A stretch of 64,000 nucleotides of DNA from Sphingomonadales bacterium (GCA_009995225.1 JAACPW010000015.1:1-64000), one strand, 5' to 3'; positions 37,208 to 46,809 are shown, counted from the first letter of the stretch. The notes: generated from the letters alone by a model not told the origin. Numbers and translations: made by a program.

Positions 37208-37606
37208 TCAGGCAGCCTGCCTCATACCATTGAGCGCCTTCAGGCAATCATGGGCACATTCCCGGCACATTTGCGCGCAGCGGCGGCAATGATCGTTGTC
37301 GTGCTTGGCGCATTCTTCGATACACTGCTCGCACGCGGTAATGCAGGCACGAAGCTGTGCCTCGATCACCGCAACATTCCCGGCAGTCCGGCGGGTCGCG
37401 ACGCGATAGGTCGCCGTGCAGATGTCCGAACAATCCATGCAAAGGCGAATACAGGCGCGCACATCGCCTTCTTCGGCTGAACAGGCGTCTGCGCAACTGT
37501 TGCAAATTGCCGCACAATACATCGCATGACGCACCGCCTCTCCCAGCGCTTCATTGAAATCCGCCCCGACATCCGGGTGTTCTTGGATCATCTTGATGAT
37601 GGACAT
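37208..37606 (-). CDS. Four-helix-bundle copper-storage-like protein (DUF326/Csp)
   Basis: A 132-residue protein with 17 cysteines in CxxxC and CxxC spacing along predicted helices, for example MYCAAICNSCADAC, CIRLCMDCSDIC, CITACEQCIEEC and CRRCAQMCRECAHDC. This is the pattern of Csp copper-storage proteins, which line a four-helix bundle with Cys and bind many Cu(I) ions. No signal peptide is present, so it resembles cytosolic Csp3. A strong AAGGAG ribosome site precedes the ATG. No copper pump or CueR-type regulator gene is adjacent. Confidence 0.85.
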   Translation of the reverse strand: MSIIKMIQEHPDVGADFNEALGEAVRHAMYCAAICNSCADACSAEEGDVRACIRLCMDCSDICTATYRVATRRTAGNVAVIEAQLRACITACEQCIEECAKHDNDHCRRCAQMCRECAHDCLKALNGMRQAA

Positions 37607-37677
37607 AGGCTTTTCTCCTTGAGCTTACTGAACCCTCGCAACCGGCCGATTGTTCCGTTTTTGTGGAAAACGGGGGC

Positions 37678-37707
37678 TTGGCTGACAGAAATGTTCGGCC
37701 TATGTTC
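37678..37707 (+). promoter_or_regulatory. Predicted rmuC promoter with LexA box
   Basis: TTGGCT (37678-37683) and TATGTT (37701-37706) form a promoter with a 17-bp spacer. GTTC-GGCCTAT-GTTC (37693-37707) exactly matches the alphaproteobacterial LexA operator and covers the -10 element. The expected transcription start, six to seven bases after the -10, falls on the ATG at 37713. Confidence 0.7.
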
Positions 37708-37712
37708 CCATG

Positions 37713-39329
37713 ATGAACGAAACAATCTTTGCTGTCACAATGCTGGTTGCGGGTTTGCTGGCGGGCGTTTTTGCCGGTTGGTTTCTGGCGTCCCGTCCCA
37801 TCGCCGACCTGCGGGCACGTCTGGCGGAGGCCGACAGGATTGCCGGCGAGCAAGAGGCTGAATTCAAGCGCGCGGTTACCGAACTGGGCGAAGCGCGGAT
37901 CGAGGTTGCCGGGTTGAAAGAACGGGCAGGGCAGGCGGATGGTTTGCTGACGCGGCTTGATGCCGTTCAGGCTGACCGCGCGGCGCTGGCCGAACGGCTG
38001 GCTGCAGTAGAAAGCACTGCGACCGAGCGCGAACAGTCATTGGCCGAACGCGCCCAACAAGTAGCAGGTCTGGCGCAAAGGCTTGAAGGTGCGCAAGATC
38101 GGTTTCGAGATGTAAGTATAGAACTTGAACGGGAGCGCAGTGAGCGCACCGAGCGGGAGCGATCGACGGCGGCACTGATCGAGGACCGCGAGAAACAGTT
38201 CGAGAAAGAATTGAAACGTCTGCAGGAAACTGAAGACAAGTTGCAGGCAAAATTCAACGAGATCGGCGAAAAGATGCTTGAGGGCGCGCGATCCAAGTTT
38301 CTTGAGGGTGCGCAAGCCCACCTCGCCGCTTTGAGTAAGGAGAGCCTTGCCGAATTGGAGAGAAAGGTTGGGCCGGTCGGAGATACACTCGAACGTTATC
38401 GCTTGCGCGTGGAGGAACTCGAAAAGAATCGCACTGAAGCTTATCACCAGCTTCAAGGTATCATTGGAGAGGTGAAGGCTGGTCAGCGAGAGGTTATTGA
38501 CGGAGCCAATCGCATCACGACCTCTTTGCGGGGGGCAACAAAAGCGCGTGGTGATTGGGGTGAGTTGCAGCTTGCCAACTTGCTCGAAAGCTGCGGGCTT
38601 TATGATAAAGCCGATTTTGACTTCCAGCTCAATGTGAAAGACGCTGACGGGAACAACCTGCGTCCCGATGCAGTCATAAAAATTCCTGGTGCGCGTTGTC
38701 TGGTTGTCGATGTGAAGAATGTGTTTAATTCGTATCAGGCAGCCAATGAAGCCATAACCGAGGAAGAGCGGCAGACGCTGCTAAAGACCCATGCGCGGGA
38801 AATTCGAGGGCATATCGACGATTTATCAGGCAAGCGTTATCAGGATTACGTTCCCGGCTCGGCAGATTTCGTGGTCATGTTCGTGCCCGGAGAGCATGTT
38901 CTGTATGCCGCATTGACGCAAGATGGCGGGCTACTCGACTATGCGCTCAAACGTCAAATCGTACTGTCCAGCCCGCTGAACTTCATGTCGATCGCGCTCA
39001 CCGTTTCGACTGTCTGGCGTCAGGCCGGGGTTCAGGCTGATGCTCAGGAAATTGCGTTGCTTGGTAAGCAGCTTTACGATCGGCTTGGCGTCGTCGCGGG
39101 ACACTTGGCTGCTCTGCGCAAAAGTCTAAACTCGACAAACCAGCATTTTGACAAGCTTGTAGGCAGCTTCGACACTAACTTGCGCCGTGCCGGTGAACGA
39201 TTCGAGGAATTGAACCTCGATACGAGTGCGCAGGAACTGACTGAGGCGCTCCCGATCGGACACACTCCGCGTGCGCTCGCAAATTTCGCAGAAGCCGTTG
39301 ATCTTCGCGACGGCGCTCAGGCGGAATAG
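37713..39329 (+). CDS. rmuC: DNA recombination protein RmuC
   Basis: RmuC limits inversion and rearrangement at inverted repeats and is thought to be a membrane-anchored nuclease. The 538 residues have an N-terminal membrane helix (about residues 5-27), a long coiled coil (about 30-240) and the RmuC nuclease-like domain with GDWGELQLANLLESCGL, a PDAVIKIP segment and the LVVDVKNVFNSY motif. Base composition is lower in GC than adjacent genes, mostly in the coiled-coil and C-terminal parts. The promoter predicts a transcript starting at or next to this ATG; ATG 37710 is also possible. There is no Shine-Dalgarno sequence. Confidence 0.92.
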   Translation: MNETIFAVTMLVAGLLAGVFAGWFLASRPIADLRARLAEADRIAGEQEAEFKRAVTELGEARIEVAGLKERAGQADGLLTRLDAVQADRAALAERLAAVESTATEREQSLAERAQQVAGLAQRLEGAQDRFRDVSIELERERSERTERERSTAALIEDREKQFEKELKRLQETEDKLQAKFNEIGEKMLEGARSKFLEGAQAHLAALSKESLAELERKVGPVGDTLERYRLRVEELEKNRTEAYHQLQGIIGEVKAGQREVIDGANRITTSLRGATKARGDWGELQLANLLESCGLYDKADFDFQLNVKDADGNNLRPDAVIKIPGARCLVVDVKNVFNSYQAANEAITEEERQTLLKTHAREIRGHIDDLSGKRYQDYVPGSADFVVMFVPGEHVLYAALTQDGGLLDYALKRQIVLSSPLNFMSIALTVSTVWRQAGVQADAQEIALLGKQLYDRLGVVAGHLAALRKSLNSTNQHFDKLVGSFDTNLRRAGERFEELNLDTSAQELTEALPIGHTPRALANFAEAVDLRDGAQAE

Positions 39330-40175
39330 CTACTCCTCCAACCCTGCCAAAACTTCGTAAGCCAGCACTGCTCCTGCTACCGCTGCGTTCAGGGAATCCG
39401 CCCGCCCCCGCATGGGCATGGTCACGCGCAGGTCACACGCCAGTTCGTAATCCGCCGGCAGACCTTGCGATTCGTTGCCCACAAGAATGAAGCACGGCGC
39501 TGCATACGTCGCCTCGCGATAGGGCACCGCGTCGCGCAAGGACGCGGCGACCAATTGGCCCCCATGCTCCTTGGAGCCGCCGCGCAGCCATGGCAGAAAC
39601 TCCTCCCACCGTGCTTGCGCAAGGCCCACGGTGAAGATCGCGCCCATGCTCGCACGCACGGCTTCGGCGCTGAAGGGATCGGCGCAATCGTCAATCAGGA
39701 TTAGCCCGCCTGCGCCGACAGCGTCGCAGGTGCGCAGCATGGTGCCAAGGTTGCCGGGATCGCGCAGCGCCTGCGCGACCAGCCAGATTGGCGCGGCCTT
39801 GCGATCCAGAGTGGTGAGAGCGGTGTCCCATTCGTCAAACACCCCCGCGACGCTTTGCGGATTGTCCTTGCCGGTGATCTTGGAAAGAATGTCGGGCGCG
39901 GTCGCAATGACCTCTCCGCCTGACGCGATGACGTCGGCCTCCAATTGCCCGAGCAGTGCGTGTTCGCGCCCTTCGGCCATCACCAGCGTGCGCGGCACCC
40001 GACCCGAGGCACGCGCATCTTCGAGCAGCCGCAGACCCTCGACCAGAAACTGTCCCGCACGCTTGCGATGCTTCTTGTCGCGCAAGCTGCGCAGATATTT
40101 GACGGTGGGGTTGGAATACCCGGTGATGTGCTTGCGCATGGATAACGCGCTGACGGTTTCAGCCGCCTGCGTCAA
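39330..40175 (-). CDS. TrmH-family (SpoU) RNA 2'-O-methyltransferase
   Basis: A 281-residue SPOUT-fold methyltransferase. The N-terminal substrate-binding part has NPTVKYLRSLRDKKHRKR. The C-terminal knot has the three SpoU motifs: DPGNLGTMLRTCDAVGAGGL, ILVGNESQGL and PMRGRADSLNAAVAGAVLAYE. Members modify rRNA (RlmB-like) or tRNA; which one cannot be said here. Its start overlaps the ptsH stop as ATGA, so it is transcribed with the PTS genes. Confidence 0.88.
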   Translation of the reverse strand: MTQAAETVSALSMRKHITGYSNPTVKYLRSLRDKKHRKRAGQFLVEGLRLLEDARASGRVPRTLVMAEGREHALLGQLEADVIASGGEVIATAPDILSKITGKDNPQSVAGVFDEWDTALTTLDRKAAPIWLVAQALRDPGNLGTMLRTCDAVGAGGLILIDDCADPFSAEAVRASMGAIFTVGLAQARWEEFLPWLRGGSKEHGGQLVAASLRDAVPYREATYAAPCFILVGNESQGLPADYELACDLRVTMPMRGRADSLNAAVAGAVLAYEVLAGLEE

Positions 40176-40450
40176 TCCTCCCCGAAGCCGCCCGCAATCA
40201 GCGCGATCAGATCGGCCAGCACCGCGTCTGCGCCATCACCCTCGACCACAACCTCGACGCTGTCACCTTTGGCTGCGCCCAGCATCATCAGTCCGAGAAT
40301 CGAGCCACCGGCCGCACTGTGCGGGCCTTTGGTGACGGTAACCGTCATGCCATCGGACAGTGCAGCGACCGCGCCGACAAACTTGGCGCTCGCCCGGGCG
40401 TGCAAGCCTCGGCGATTGACGATGGTGACACTTTGCCGTGCTTCTTCCAC
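40172..40450 (-). CDS. ptsH: HPr phosphocarrier protein (regulatory PTS)
   Basis: A 92-residue HPr. The EI-phosphorylated histidine is in RRGLHARAS, at about position 15. The regulatory serine for HPr kinase is in GGSILGLMML, at about position 48. Both acceptors are present, so it can be phosphorylated by enzyme I and by the HprK encoded three genes upstream. Enzyme I is not in this window. In alphaproteobacteria such HPr proteins mostly regulate rather than carry sugars. The gene overlaps the methyltransferase gene by four bases. Confidence 0.94.
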   Translation of the reverse strand: MEEARQSVTIVNRRGLHARASAKFVGAVAALSDGMTVTVTKGPHSAAGGSILGLMMLGAAKGDSVEVVVEGDGADAVLADLIALIAGGFGED

Positions 40451-40465
40451 GCCCCGACCCTGCTC

Positions 40466-40894
40466 TTACGCTTTGGCCCGGGCCGGCGGGGCGGCAACCT
40501 GACCCAGAAGCTCGCTTGCAATGGTGATGTAATTGCGGCCTGCGGCCTGTGCTGCGTGAACTGCGGCGGTGACATCCATCGCCTTTCGCGCACCTGCGAG
40601 GCGGATGAGCATCGGCAGATTGATCCCCGCTATGACTTCAACCTGGCCCGCTTCAAGCAGCGAGATCGCCAGATTGGATGGCGTGCCGCCAAACAGGTCA
40701 GTCAGGATGATGACACCATTGCCTTTATCCACTGACCCAATCGCGTCCGCTATGTCGGCGCGGCGTTGCTCCATATCGTCATTGGGGCCGATGCAGACGG
40801 TGACGATCCCGTCCTGCGGCCCGACCACATGTTCCATGGCCTCGACAAACTGGTCCGCGAGGCGGCCATGGGTTACCAGGATCAAACCGATCAT
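40466..40894 (-). CDS. PTS EIIA component of the mannose family
   Basis: A 142-residue EIIA-Man-like protein. The active histidine is at the N-terminus (VTHGRLADQFVEA), followed by ILTDLFGGTPSNLAISLL and GINLPMLIRL, which are family motifs. In alphaproteobacteria it receives phosphate from HPr and has a regulatory role without any sugar permease; no EIIB, EIIC or EIID is present here. It is 15 bp before ptsH and 106 bp after rapZ. Confidence 0.9.
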   Translation of the reverse strand: MIGLILVTHGRLADQFVEAMEHVVGPQDGIVTVCIGPNDDMEQRRADIADAIGSVDKGNGVIILTDLFGGTPSNLAISLLEAGQVEVIAGINLPMLIRLAGARKAMDVTAAVHAAQAAGRNYITIASELLGQVAAPPARAKA

Positions 40895-41000
40895 GCGAAA
40901 ATAGGGATCCGTTAACTGCGAGCCGACGAGGTGGCTTACGCGTTTCTATCGTGAGGGACAATGCGATTACGTCATGCCGCCCAATTGCCGAAGACTGGCG

Positions 41001-41915
41001 CTAGCGACGATCCCGTTCAATGGTATCGGCCGCGCGCGAACCCAGATTGCGGTGTCTGACAGTGGGCGAAAATCCTGCGCTGCGCAAGGCCTGAGCCATC
41101 CGCTCGGTGGTGTAGACCGATCGGTGTCTCCCACCGGTACAACCAAAGGCCACGTGGACATATGGCTTGCCCTGCGCGGCATAGCGCGGAAGCAGCAGCA
41201 GCAGCAGATCGCGAATCCGGTTGAACGCCTCGGCAAAGGCCGGATCGCGCGCAATATGGTCACCGACAGCGGCGTCCTGCCCGGTCTGCTCGCGCAAGGT
41301 CGGTACCCAATGCGGATTGTCGAGAAAGCGCATGTCGAAAACCAGATCGGCCAGCGGCGGCATCCCGCGCGCAAAGCCGAAGCTGGAAAGGGTCAGCGTC
41401 AGCGCCGGATCGCCTGCGGTCGGCACAAATAATTCGCGAATCCGGGATTGCAGATCATTGCTCGACATCACCGTGGTGTCGATCATCACCTCCGCCCAGC
41501 GCCGCAGCGGTTCAAGCAACTCGCGCTCGGAAGCGATACCTTCCATCACGGGGCGCCCGTCTGCCATTGGGTGGCGGCGGCGCGTCTCGTTGAAACGGCG
41601 CTCCAACTCGCCTCCGGCGCAGTCGAGAAACAAGAAGGTCAGCGCGATATCGGGCCTCGCCGCGAGGTCTTTGACCAGCGCGATGATGGCCGCCGTCACA
41701 AAGCCGCGGGTGCGCGAATCAAACCCGATGGCAAGCGGGCCGCGCGCGTCATCCGGCGCAGTGACCAGGCTTTTCAGCATCCGCACCGGGAAATTGTCGA
41801 TCGTTTCCCAGCCAAGATCTTCCAGCACCGCAAGCGTGGTCGATTTGCCCGCGCCGGAAAGGCCGGTGACAAGGAGCAATTCGCGTTGGGCTGGCATGGC
41901 TTGGGACCCGGTCAT
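41001..41915 (-). CDS. rapZ: RNase adapter RapZ (YvcJ-like P-loop protein)
   Basis: A 304-residue nucleotide-binding protein. Walker A is GLSGAGKST near residue 18. The C-terminal domain has HVAFGCTGGRHRSVYTTERMA, the RapZ signature for binding small metabolites such as glucosamine-6-phosphate in enterobacteria. In Escherichia coli it directs RNase E to a regulatory RNA; whether that role exists in alphaproteobacteria is not established. It lies between hprK and the EIIA gene, as in other proteobacterial PTS clusters. Its start overlaps the hprK stop (ATGA at 41912-41915). Confidence 0.92.
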   Translation of the reverse strand: MTGSQAMPAQRELLLVTGLSGAGKSTTLAVLEDLGWETIDNFPVRMLKSLVTAPDDARGPLAIGFDSRTRGFVTAAIIALVKDLAARPDIALTFLFLDCAGGELERRFNETRRRHPMADGRPVMEGIASERELLEPLRRWAEVMIDTTVMSSNDLQSRIRELFVPTAGDPALTLTLSSFGFARGMPPLADLVFDMRFLDNPHWVPTLREQTGQDAAVGDHIARDPAFAEAFNRIRDLLLLLLPRYAAQGKPYVHVAFGCTGGRHRSVYTTERMAQALRSAGFSPTVRHRNLGSRAADTIERDRR

Positions 41916-42397
41916 GCCTTGTTATCTGGCGCGTCTGTGGGGCAAAGGGAAGCCGGTTTGAATGCAAGGCCATGCACCGCGAGGGCCCATTCAGCCCGCA
42001 GGCCCGCCACCGTGGTGCCCGGATCGAAAGGCAGCACCGGCACCGCGATGCCAGCGATCGTGCGCCGCACGATGGGCGTGGCCGGGAGGCGTTCCGGCGC
42101 TGGCCCGCCCAGGGTGAGGATCAGTGCAACCGGGGCAGGCTCGGCGAGATCGTGTCGCACAAGGCCCACGCCGCGCACTTCCAGCAGGCCCGCGATGTTC
42201 GGGGGTGGAGTGGCGATCAGGCACTTGCCCTGAACTGTCAGTGTGACCCCGTCATCACCGATCAGACCGGCCCCGCGATCAAGCAGCGCCAATGCAAGGC
42301 TGGATTTTCCACTGCCCGGCGGCCCTTCGATCAGCACCGCACGGCCCGAGATGGCCACCGCACTTGCCTGAAGCACCAACGGCATAGGCGCGCTCAT
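41912..42397 (-). CDS. hprK: Short-form HPr kinase/phosphorylase
   Basis: A 161-residue protein equal to the C-terminal kinase domain of HprK. The normal N-terminal domain is absent, as is usual in alphaproteobacteria. Walker A GPPGSGKSS lies near residue 28, the catalytic acidic segment is LIGDDGVTL, and EVRGVGLVR matches the HprK signature. It adds and removes phosphate on HPr serine. It begins within the stop of the histidine kinase gene (ATGA), which indicates translational coupling and confirms the start. Confidence 0.92.
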   Translation of the reverse strand: MSAPMPLVLQASAVAISGRAVLIEGPPGSGKSSLALALLDRGAGLIGDDGVTLTVQGKCLIATPPPNIAGLLEVRGVGLVRHDLAEPAPVALILTLGGPAPERLPATPIVRRTIAGIAVPVLPFDPGTTVAGLRAEWALAVHGLAFKPASLCPTDAPDNKA

Positions 42398-43953
42398 GAT
42401 GCAGCGGGCAGGCGCAACCGCAAACATGCTCCCGGCGCGTCATCAGGTCGGCTTTCAGCACTGAGCGTGCCATCATGTGCTTCGGCAATGGCCCGCCCAA
42501 TCGCAAGACCCAGGCCGGAATGATTGCCGAAGCTTTCACCCTCCGGCCGGTCGGAATGGAAGCGCCGGAAAACGTCTTCGCGTCGTTCAGGCGCGATGCC
42601 GGGGCCTGCGTCGCAGATGTCGGTCACGATGCAGCGCTCGAAACGGCGGATCGAGACATTGATCACGCCGTCGGCGGGCGAGAAGGAAACGGCATTATCG
42701 ATCAGATTTTCGGCCACCCGTTCCAATTGCGTTGGCACGCCCATGACCTTGTAGCTGCCCGGCGCGGTATCGAGAATGATCTGCCGCCCCCCGTTCATCC
42801 CTCGATCCTCGCGGCTGCGGACGAGATTTACGAAAAGTTCGGCCAGATCAACGCGTTCCAGCGTTGCGCGGCTGATTTCGGCATCAACCCGGCTTGCGGT
42901 GGCGATTTCTGTGACAAGGCGGTCGATCCGGCGCACATCATGGGTGGCAATCTGGATCAGTTCCGCCCGCAGGTCCGGATCATCGACGCGCGGCAGCGTG
43001 TCGATTGCGCTGCGCAAGCTGGCGAGCGGGTTCTTGATTTCATGAGCGACGTCGGCGGCAAAGGTATCGACCGCGTCTATCCGTTGCCGGAGCGCCCCGG
43101 TCATGTCCGAGACCGCGCGGGCGAGCAGTCCGATCTCGTCGCTGCGCTGGGGAAGCCGCGGCACCTCGACTTCACGATCGCGCCCCTGCTTCACCCGCAC
43201 GGCGGCGCGCGCAAGCAGGCGCAGCGGCGTCACGATCGTACGCGCCAGAAACAGCGACAGCAGCGCCGAAGCGGCCATGACCAGCAGCATTGCAATGAAG
43301 AGGGTAGAGCGCGCTGCCCGCACGCTCTCGGTAATGTCGACCGCGTTGCGCACGGTCAGCACCGTGGCACCCTGCAACCCCACCGGGACGGCCGCCGTGA
43401 TGACCGGTGTGCCATCAGTCCAGTCATAAAGGCGCACCTGACTAAGGCCGAGTTCGCGCGCACGGGCAAGTTCGGGCCAGGCATCGGCCTCTTGCGCCTC
43501 GGGTTCGACATAGTCCTGCACGGCCTCTGCGCTGACGATGGTATCGACTGTGCGGTCGATCCAGCGGGCAAGGCGTTGTTCCCAATCATCATCATTGATG
43601 TCGTTGAAACGGAAGGCGGGCTCGGCAAGGGCGAAGCTGTCGGCAGTCAGCTTGCCCTCGATATCGAACAGTCGCAGGCGCATCCGCTGTTCCTTGCCGA
43701 TCTGGACAAGCAGTGCCTCCTGACGCTGGCGTGTGGCCCCCGCGAGCGCCTCGGCGGTAATCTGCGCCTCGATCCGGGCAAGTTTGAAACGTTCGTTGAT
43801 CAACTGCGTTCGATAGGTGTCGAGGTAGAACAAGCCCCCGCCCAGGATCAGCAACGGCAGGATGTTGACCACCAGAATACGCGCCGTCAGCGCGAATCGG
43901 CCGGTTGTGATTGGCTGTTCGCTATTGACGCTGGCGCGCGCGCCTTCAGTCAT
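42394..43953 (-). CDS. chvG: ChvG-type sensor histidine kinase
   Basis: A 519-residue membrane sensor. There are two membrane helices (about residues 22-42 and 225-250) around a large periplasmic sensor domain. A HAMP linker is followed by the histidine site [16 protein letters not shown] and an ATP-binding domain ([14 protein letters not shown], then DAGPGIAPE and [14 protein letters not shown]). ChvG senses acid or envelope stress in alphaproteobacteria and acts through ChvI. The start overlaps the chvI stop by eight bases. The gene sits between chvI and hprK, the classic order in this class. Confidence 0.92.
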   Translation of the reverse strand: MTEGARASVNSEQPITTGRFALTARILVVNILPLLILGGGLFYLDTYRTQLINERFKLARIEAQITAEALAGATRQRQEALLVQIGKEQRMRLRLFDIEGKLTADSFALAEPAFRFNDINDDDWEQRLARWIDRTVDTIVSAEAVQDYVEPEAQEADAWPELARARELGLSQVRLYDWTDGTPVITAAVPVGLQGATVLTVRNAVDITESVRAARSTLFIAMLLVMAASALLSLFLARTIVTPLRLLARAAVRVKQGRDREVEVPRLPQRSDEIGLLARAVSDMTGALRQRIDAVDTFAADVAHEIKNPLASLRSAIDTLPRVDDPDLRAELIQIATHDVRRIDRLVTEIATASRVDAEISRATLERVDLAELFVNLVRSREDRGMNGGRQIILDTAPGSYKVMGVPTQLERVAENLIDNAVSFSPADGVINVSIRRFERCIVTDICDAGPGIAPERREDVFRRFHSDRPEGESFGNHSGLGLAIGRAIAEAHDGTLSAESRPDDAPGACLRLRLPAAS

Positions 43954-44749
43954 CGGTGAAGCTGTAACCTGCGCCATAAAGCGTTTCAATTCCATCGAAA
44001 GCCGGGTCGACAAGCTTGAACTTGCGCCGCATCCGTTTGATGTGGCTGTCGACTGTCCGATCATCCACGAAGACATCGTCGGGATAGGCAGCGTCCATCA
44101 GTTGGTTGCGGCTTTTGATGACGCCGGGACGGATCGCGAGCGCTTCGAGGATCAGGAACTCCGTCACCGTAAGGCTCACGGTTTGCGCGTCCCATCTCAC
44201 CTGATGCCGCGCCGGGTCCATGAAAAGACGTCCGCGGGTGAGTGTGGCGGGCGCTGGCTCGGGCAACGCGTCGGGATTGGTGCCGGCGGCCAGCGGCTCG
44301 GCCCGGCGCAGGATCGCGCGGATGCGGGCGATCAACAGGCGCAAGCTGAACGGCTTGGCGATATAGTCATCTGCGCCCAATTCCAGCCCGGCTTCCTCGT
44401 CGCTTTCATCGTCCTTGCTGGTGAGGAAAATGACCGGCAGCGGCGAATGCGCGCGCAGGCGGCGCAGCAATTCAAGCCCGTCCATATTGGGCATTTTGAT
44501 GTCGAACACGGCCAGGTCGGGCGGATTGTCGAGCAAGGCCTTCAGTGCGGTATGGCCGTCAGAATAAAGCCGCGTAGCAAAGCCTTCCGCCTGGAGTGCG
44601 ATCGACACGGTGGTCAGGATGTTGCGATCATCATCCACAAGCGCGATCTGGTGCTTGCGCGTTTCCCCATCGGCATGCTCGGCGAGCGACGATGACGGCG
44701 CATGTGGCGTCGCGGGCGACGCAGCCGGTTCGGTGATGCTGTCGGACAT
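43946..44749 (-). CDS. chvI: ChvI-type response regulator
   Basis: A 267-residue OmpR-family regulator. An N-terminal extension (about 30 residues) precedes the receiver, which has VDDDRNIL, the phospho-acceptor Asp in [11 protein letters not shown], and FLTSKD. The winged helix shows [20 protein letters not shown] and [20 protein letters not shown], near the C-terminus. ATG 44749 follows GGAGAAAGGA; an earlier ATG 11 codons upstream is possible. It is divergent from pckA, a known member of the ChvI regulon in some alphaproteobacteria. Confidence 0.92.
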   Translation of the reverse strand: MSDSITEPAASPATPHAPSSSLAEHADGETRKHQIALVDDDRNILTTVSIALQAEGFATRLYSDGHTALKALLDNPPDLAVFDIKMPNMDGLELLRRLRAHSPLPVIFLTSKDDESDEEAGLELGADDYIAKPFSLRLLIARIRAILRRAEPLAAGTNPDALPEPAPATLTRGRLFMDPARHQVRWDAQTVSLTVTEFLILEALAIRPGVIKSRNQLMDAAYPDDVFVDDRTVDSHIKRMRRKFKLVDPAFDGIETLYGAGYSFTDD

Positions 44750-45067
44750 GGTTTCAATCCTTTCTCCCCCGGCGTTCTCCATCGGACAGGCGGTAGCGCC
44801 AACCCGCCCTGACCGCAATGCCAGCCAACGACGTCAAGGCTGTCAGGGGTTGCGTTCAGGCGCGTCGGACGCAAGCCGAACGGCGAATGACAGCACAAGG
44901 GGCCGGGGGCGATCCGATGCACAAGCGAAAGCGGCCCAAGGTTGCATACGTATGCGCAGGTGCTACGGGGTGACCCACAAGGGATGGGATTCGATGGCTC
45001 CCGCCGGCCCGTCTCTGCTGATTTGATCACTCCCGCCTATCTTGCTGCTGCCCCGCCCAGGAGACGT
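44750..45067. other. Divergent chvI/pckA control region
   Basis: A 318-bp gap with no supported gene. It must hold the promoters of chvI (minus) and pckA (plus). It contains a 12-bp perfect palindrome at 44944-44955. I could not assign a clear -35/-10 pair by eye. Confidence 0.6.
44944..44955. promoter_or_regulatory. Perfect palindrome upstream of pckA (candidate operator)
   Basis: GCATACGTATGC is its own reverse complement and lies 113 bp before the pckA start codon, in the divergent control region. A repressor or activator site is plausible, but no family is assigned. Confidence 0.35.
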
Positions 45068-46684
45068 ATGTTGACCTCGCTCGCAACCCCGCTGTCCGCC
45101 CAGAACCTTTCCACCCGTGCGCGCCTTCACGCCAATCTTGGCACCGCCGCATTGGTTGAACATGCGCTGGCCAAAGGCGAAGGCAAGCTGACCAAACACG
45201 GCGCTCTGCTGGTCGATACCGGCCGGTTCACCGGGCGCAGCGTCAAGGACAAGTATATCGTCCGCGACGCCGAAACCGAAGGCACGATCAACTGGGGGAC
45301 AGTCAACCAGCCGATGAGCCCGGAGCATTTCGCCGCGCTCAAGGCCGATTTCCTGAAGGAACTCGAAGGGCAAGACGAGCTGTACGTGGCCGACCTGTTC
45401 GGCGGATCGCAACCCGAATACCGCGTCAATGTGCGCGTCATCAACCAGATGGTATGGCACAACCTGTTCATCCGCACGCTGCTGGTGCGCCCGACGGCTG
45501 AAGAACTCAGCGACTTCGTCCCCGAATACACGATTATCAATCTGCCCAGCTTCAAGGCCGACCCGGAGCGCCACGGCTGCCGGAGCGACACGGTGATCGC
45601 GGTCAGCTTCACCGAAAAGCTGATTCTGATCGGCAACACCGAATATTCGGGCGAGATGAAGAAGGGCGTGTTCGGCCTGCTCAATTACCTTCTGCCTGCG
45701 CAGGGCGTGATGCCGATGCATTGCAGCGCCAATGTCGGCAAGGATGGCAAATCCGCGATCTTCTTCGGCCTTTCGGGCACCGGCAAGACCACGTTGTCAG
45801 CCGACGCCAGCCGCACGCTGATCGGCGATGACGAGCATGGCTGGTCGGACACAGCGGTCTTCAACTTCGAAGGCGGCTGCTATGCCAAGATGATCAACCT
45901 GTCGGCCGAAGGCGAGCCGGAGATTTACGCCACCACGCAGATGTTCGGCACGATCCTCGAGAACGTGACGATGGACCCGGCCACGCGCGAACTCGATTTC
46001 ACCGACGGCAGCAAGACCGAGAACACCCGCGGCGCCTATCCCATTGAGTTCATCCCAAACACGTCGGAAAAGAACCTCGGCCCCGCGCCTTCAAACGTGA
46101 TCATGCTGACTGCCGATGCCTTTGGCGTGCTGCCTCCGATCGCACGGCTGACGGCGGATCAGGCGATGTATTACTTCCTGTCAGGCTACACCGCCAAGGT
46201 CGCCGGCACCGAAATCGGCGTGACCGAGCCCGAAGCCACCTTCAGCACATGTTTCGGCGCGGCCTTTATGCCGCGTCATCCCAGCGTTTACGGCAACCTT
46301 CTGAAAGAACGGATCGGCAAAGGGAATGTCGCATGCTGGCTGGTCAACACCGGCTGGACCGGGGGCAAGTATGGCACCGGCAGCCGGATGCCGATCAAGG
46401 CCACCCGCGCGCTGCTCAACGCGGTGCTCGATGGCAACATGGACGATGTCGAGTTCCGCAAGGATCCCAATTTCGGCTTCGACGTGCCGGTGCATGTGCC
46501 GGTGCTGGCCGAGGCCGGGATCGACCAGACCATCCTCGACCCGCGCAGCACCTGGGCCGAACCGAGCGAATATGATGCGACCGCAAAGAAGCTGGTCGAA
46601 TTGTTCATTGCCAACTTCACGCAGTTTGAAGCCTATGTCGATGACGGCGTTCTGCAAGCAGCGCCGTCACCTGTCGCTGCCTGA
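45068..46684 (+). CDS. pckA: Phosphoenolpyruvate carboxykinase (ATP)
   Basis: Turns oxaloacetate to phosphoenolpyruvate with ATP, the entry to gluconeogenesis. The 538 residues match the ATP-type family. Motifs are RSVKDKYIV near the start, MHCSANVG, the P-loop [11 protein letters not shown], the acidic segment [16 protein letters not shown] with the catalytic residues, and NTGWTGG. ATG 45068 follows AGGAG. Upstream lies divergent chvI; a strong terminator (46713-46749) ends the transcript. Confidence 0.97.
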   Translation: MLTSLATPLSAQNLSTRARLHANLGTAALVEHALAKGEGKLTKHGALLVDTGRFTGRSVKDKYIVRDAETEGTINWGTVNQPMSPEHFAALKADFLKELEGQDELYVADLFGGSQPEYRVNVRVINQMVWHNLFIRTLLVRPTAEELSDFVPEYTIINLPSFKADPERHGCRSDTVIAVSFTEKLILIGNTEYSGEMKKGVFGLLNYLLPAQGVMPMHCSANVGKDGKSAIFFGLSGTGKTTLSADASRTLIGDDEHGWSDTAVFNFEGGCYAKMINLSAEGEPEIYATTQMFGTILENVTMDPATRELDFTDGSKTENTRGAYPIEFIPNTSEKNLGPAPSNVIMLTADAFGVLPPIARLTADQAMYYFLSGYTAKVAGTEIGVTEPEATFSTCFGAAFMPRHPSVYGNLLKERIGKGNVACWLVNTGWTGGKYGTGSRMPIKATRALLNAVLDGNMDDVEFRKDPNFGFDVPVHVPVLAEAGIDQTILDPRSTWAEPSEYDATAKKLVELFIANFTQFEAYVDDGVLQAAPSPVAA

Positions 46685-46712
46685 GCCGCGCCATACAAGT
46701 TGGAGAGGGAGA

Positions 46713-46749
46713 AGCCCCGCCCGGCGTAAGATCGGAGCGGGGCTTTTTC
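46713..46749 (+). terminator. Rho-independent terminator of pckA
   Basis: AGCCCCGC (46713-46720) pairs with GCGGGGCT (46737-46744) around a 16-base loop and is followed by a run of T residues. Confidence 0.85.
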
Positions 46750-46809
46750 GTTGAAATGGCCTAACGCTGTCGGACCGTTCGGTACGAACCGAGTCGGAGG
46801 AGACACACC

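Noticed and set aside
41912-42397. Short HprK as a truncated pseudogene
   Set aside because: The kinase-domain-only form is normal in alphaproteobacteria, and Walker A and the signature segment are intact. The overlaps with chvG and rapZ also argue for an active gene.
46777-46789. GTTC-N5-GAAC before the 107-residue hypothetical gene as a LexA box
   Set aside because: The alphaproteobacterial LexA box needs two direct GTTC repeats with seven bases between. This is an inverted pair with five bases, so it is not counted.
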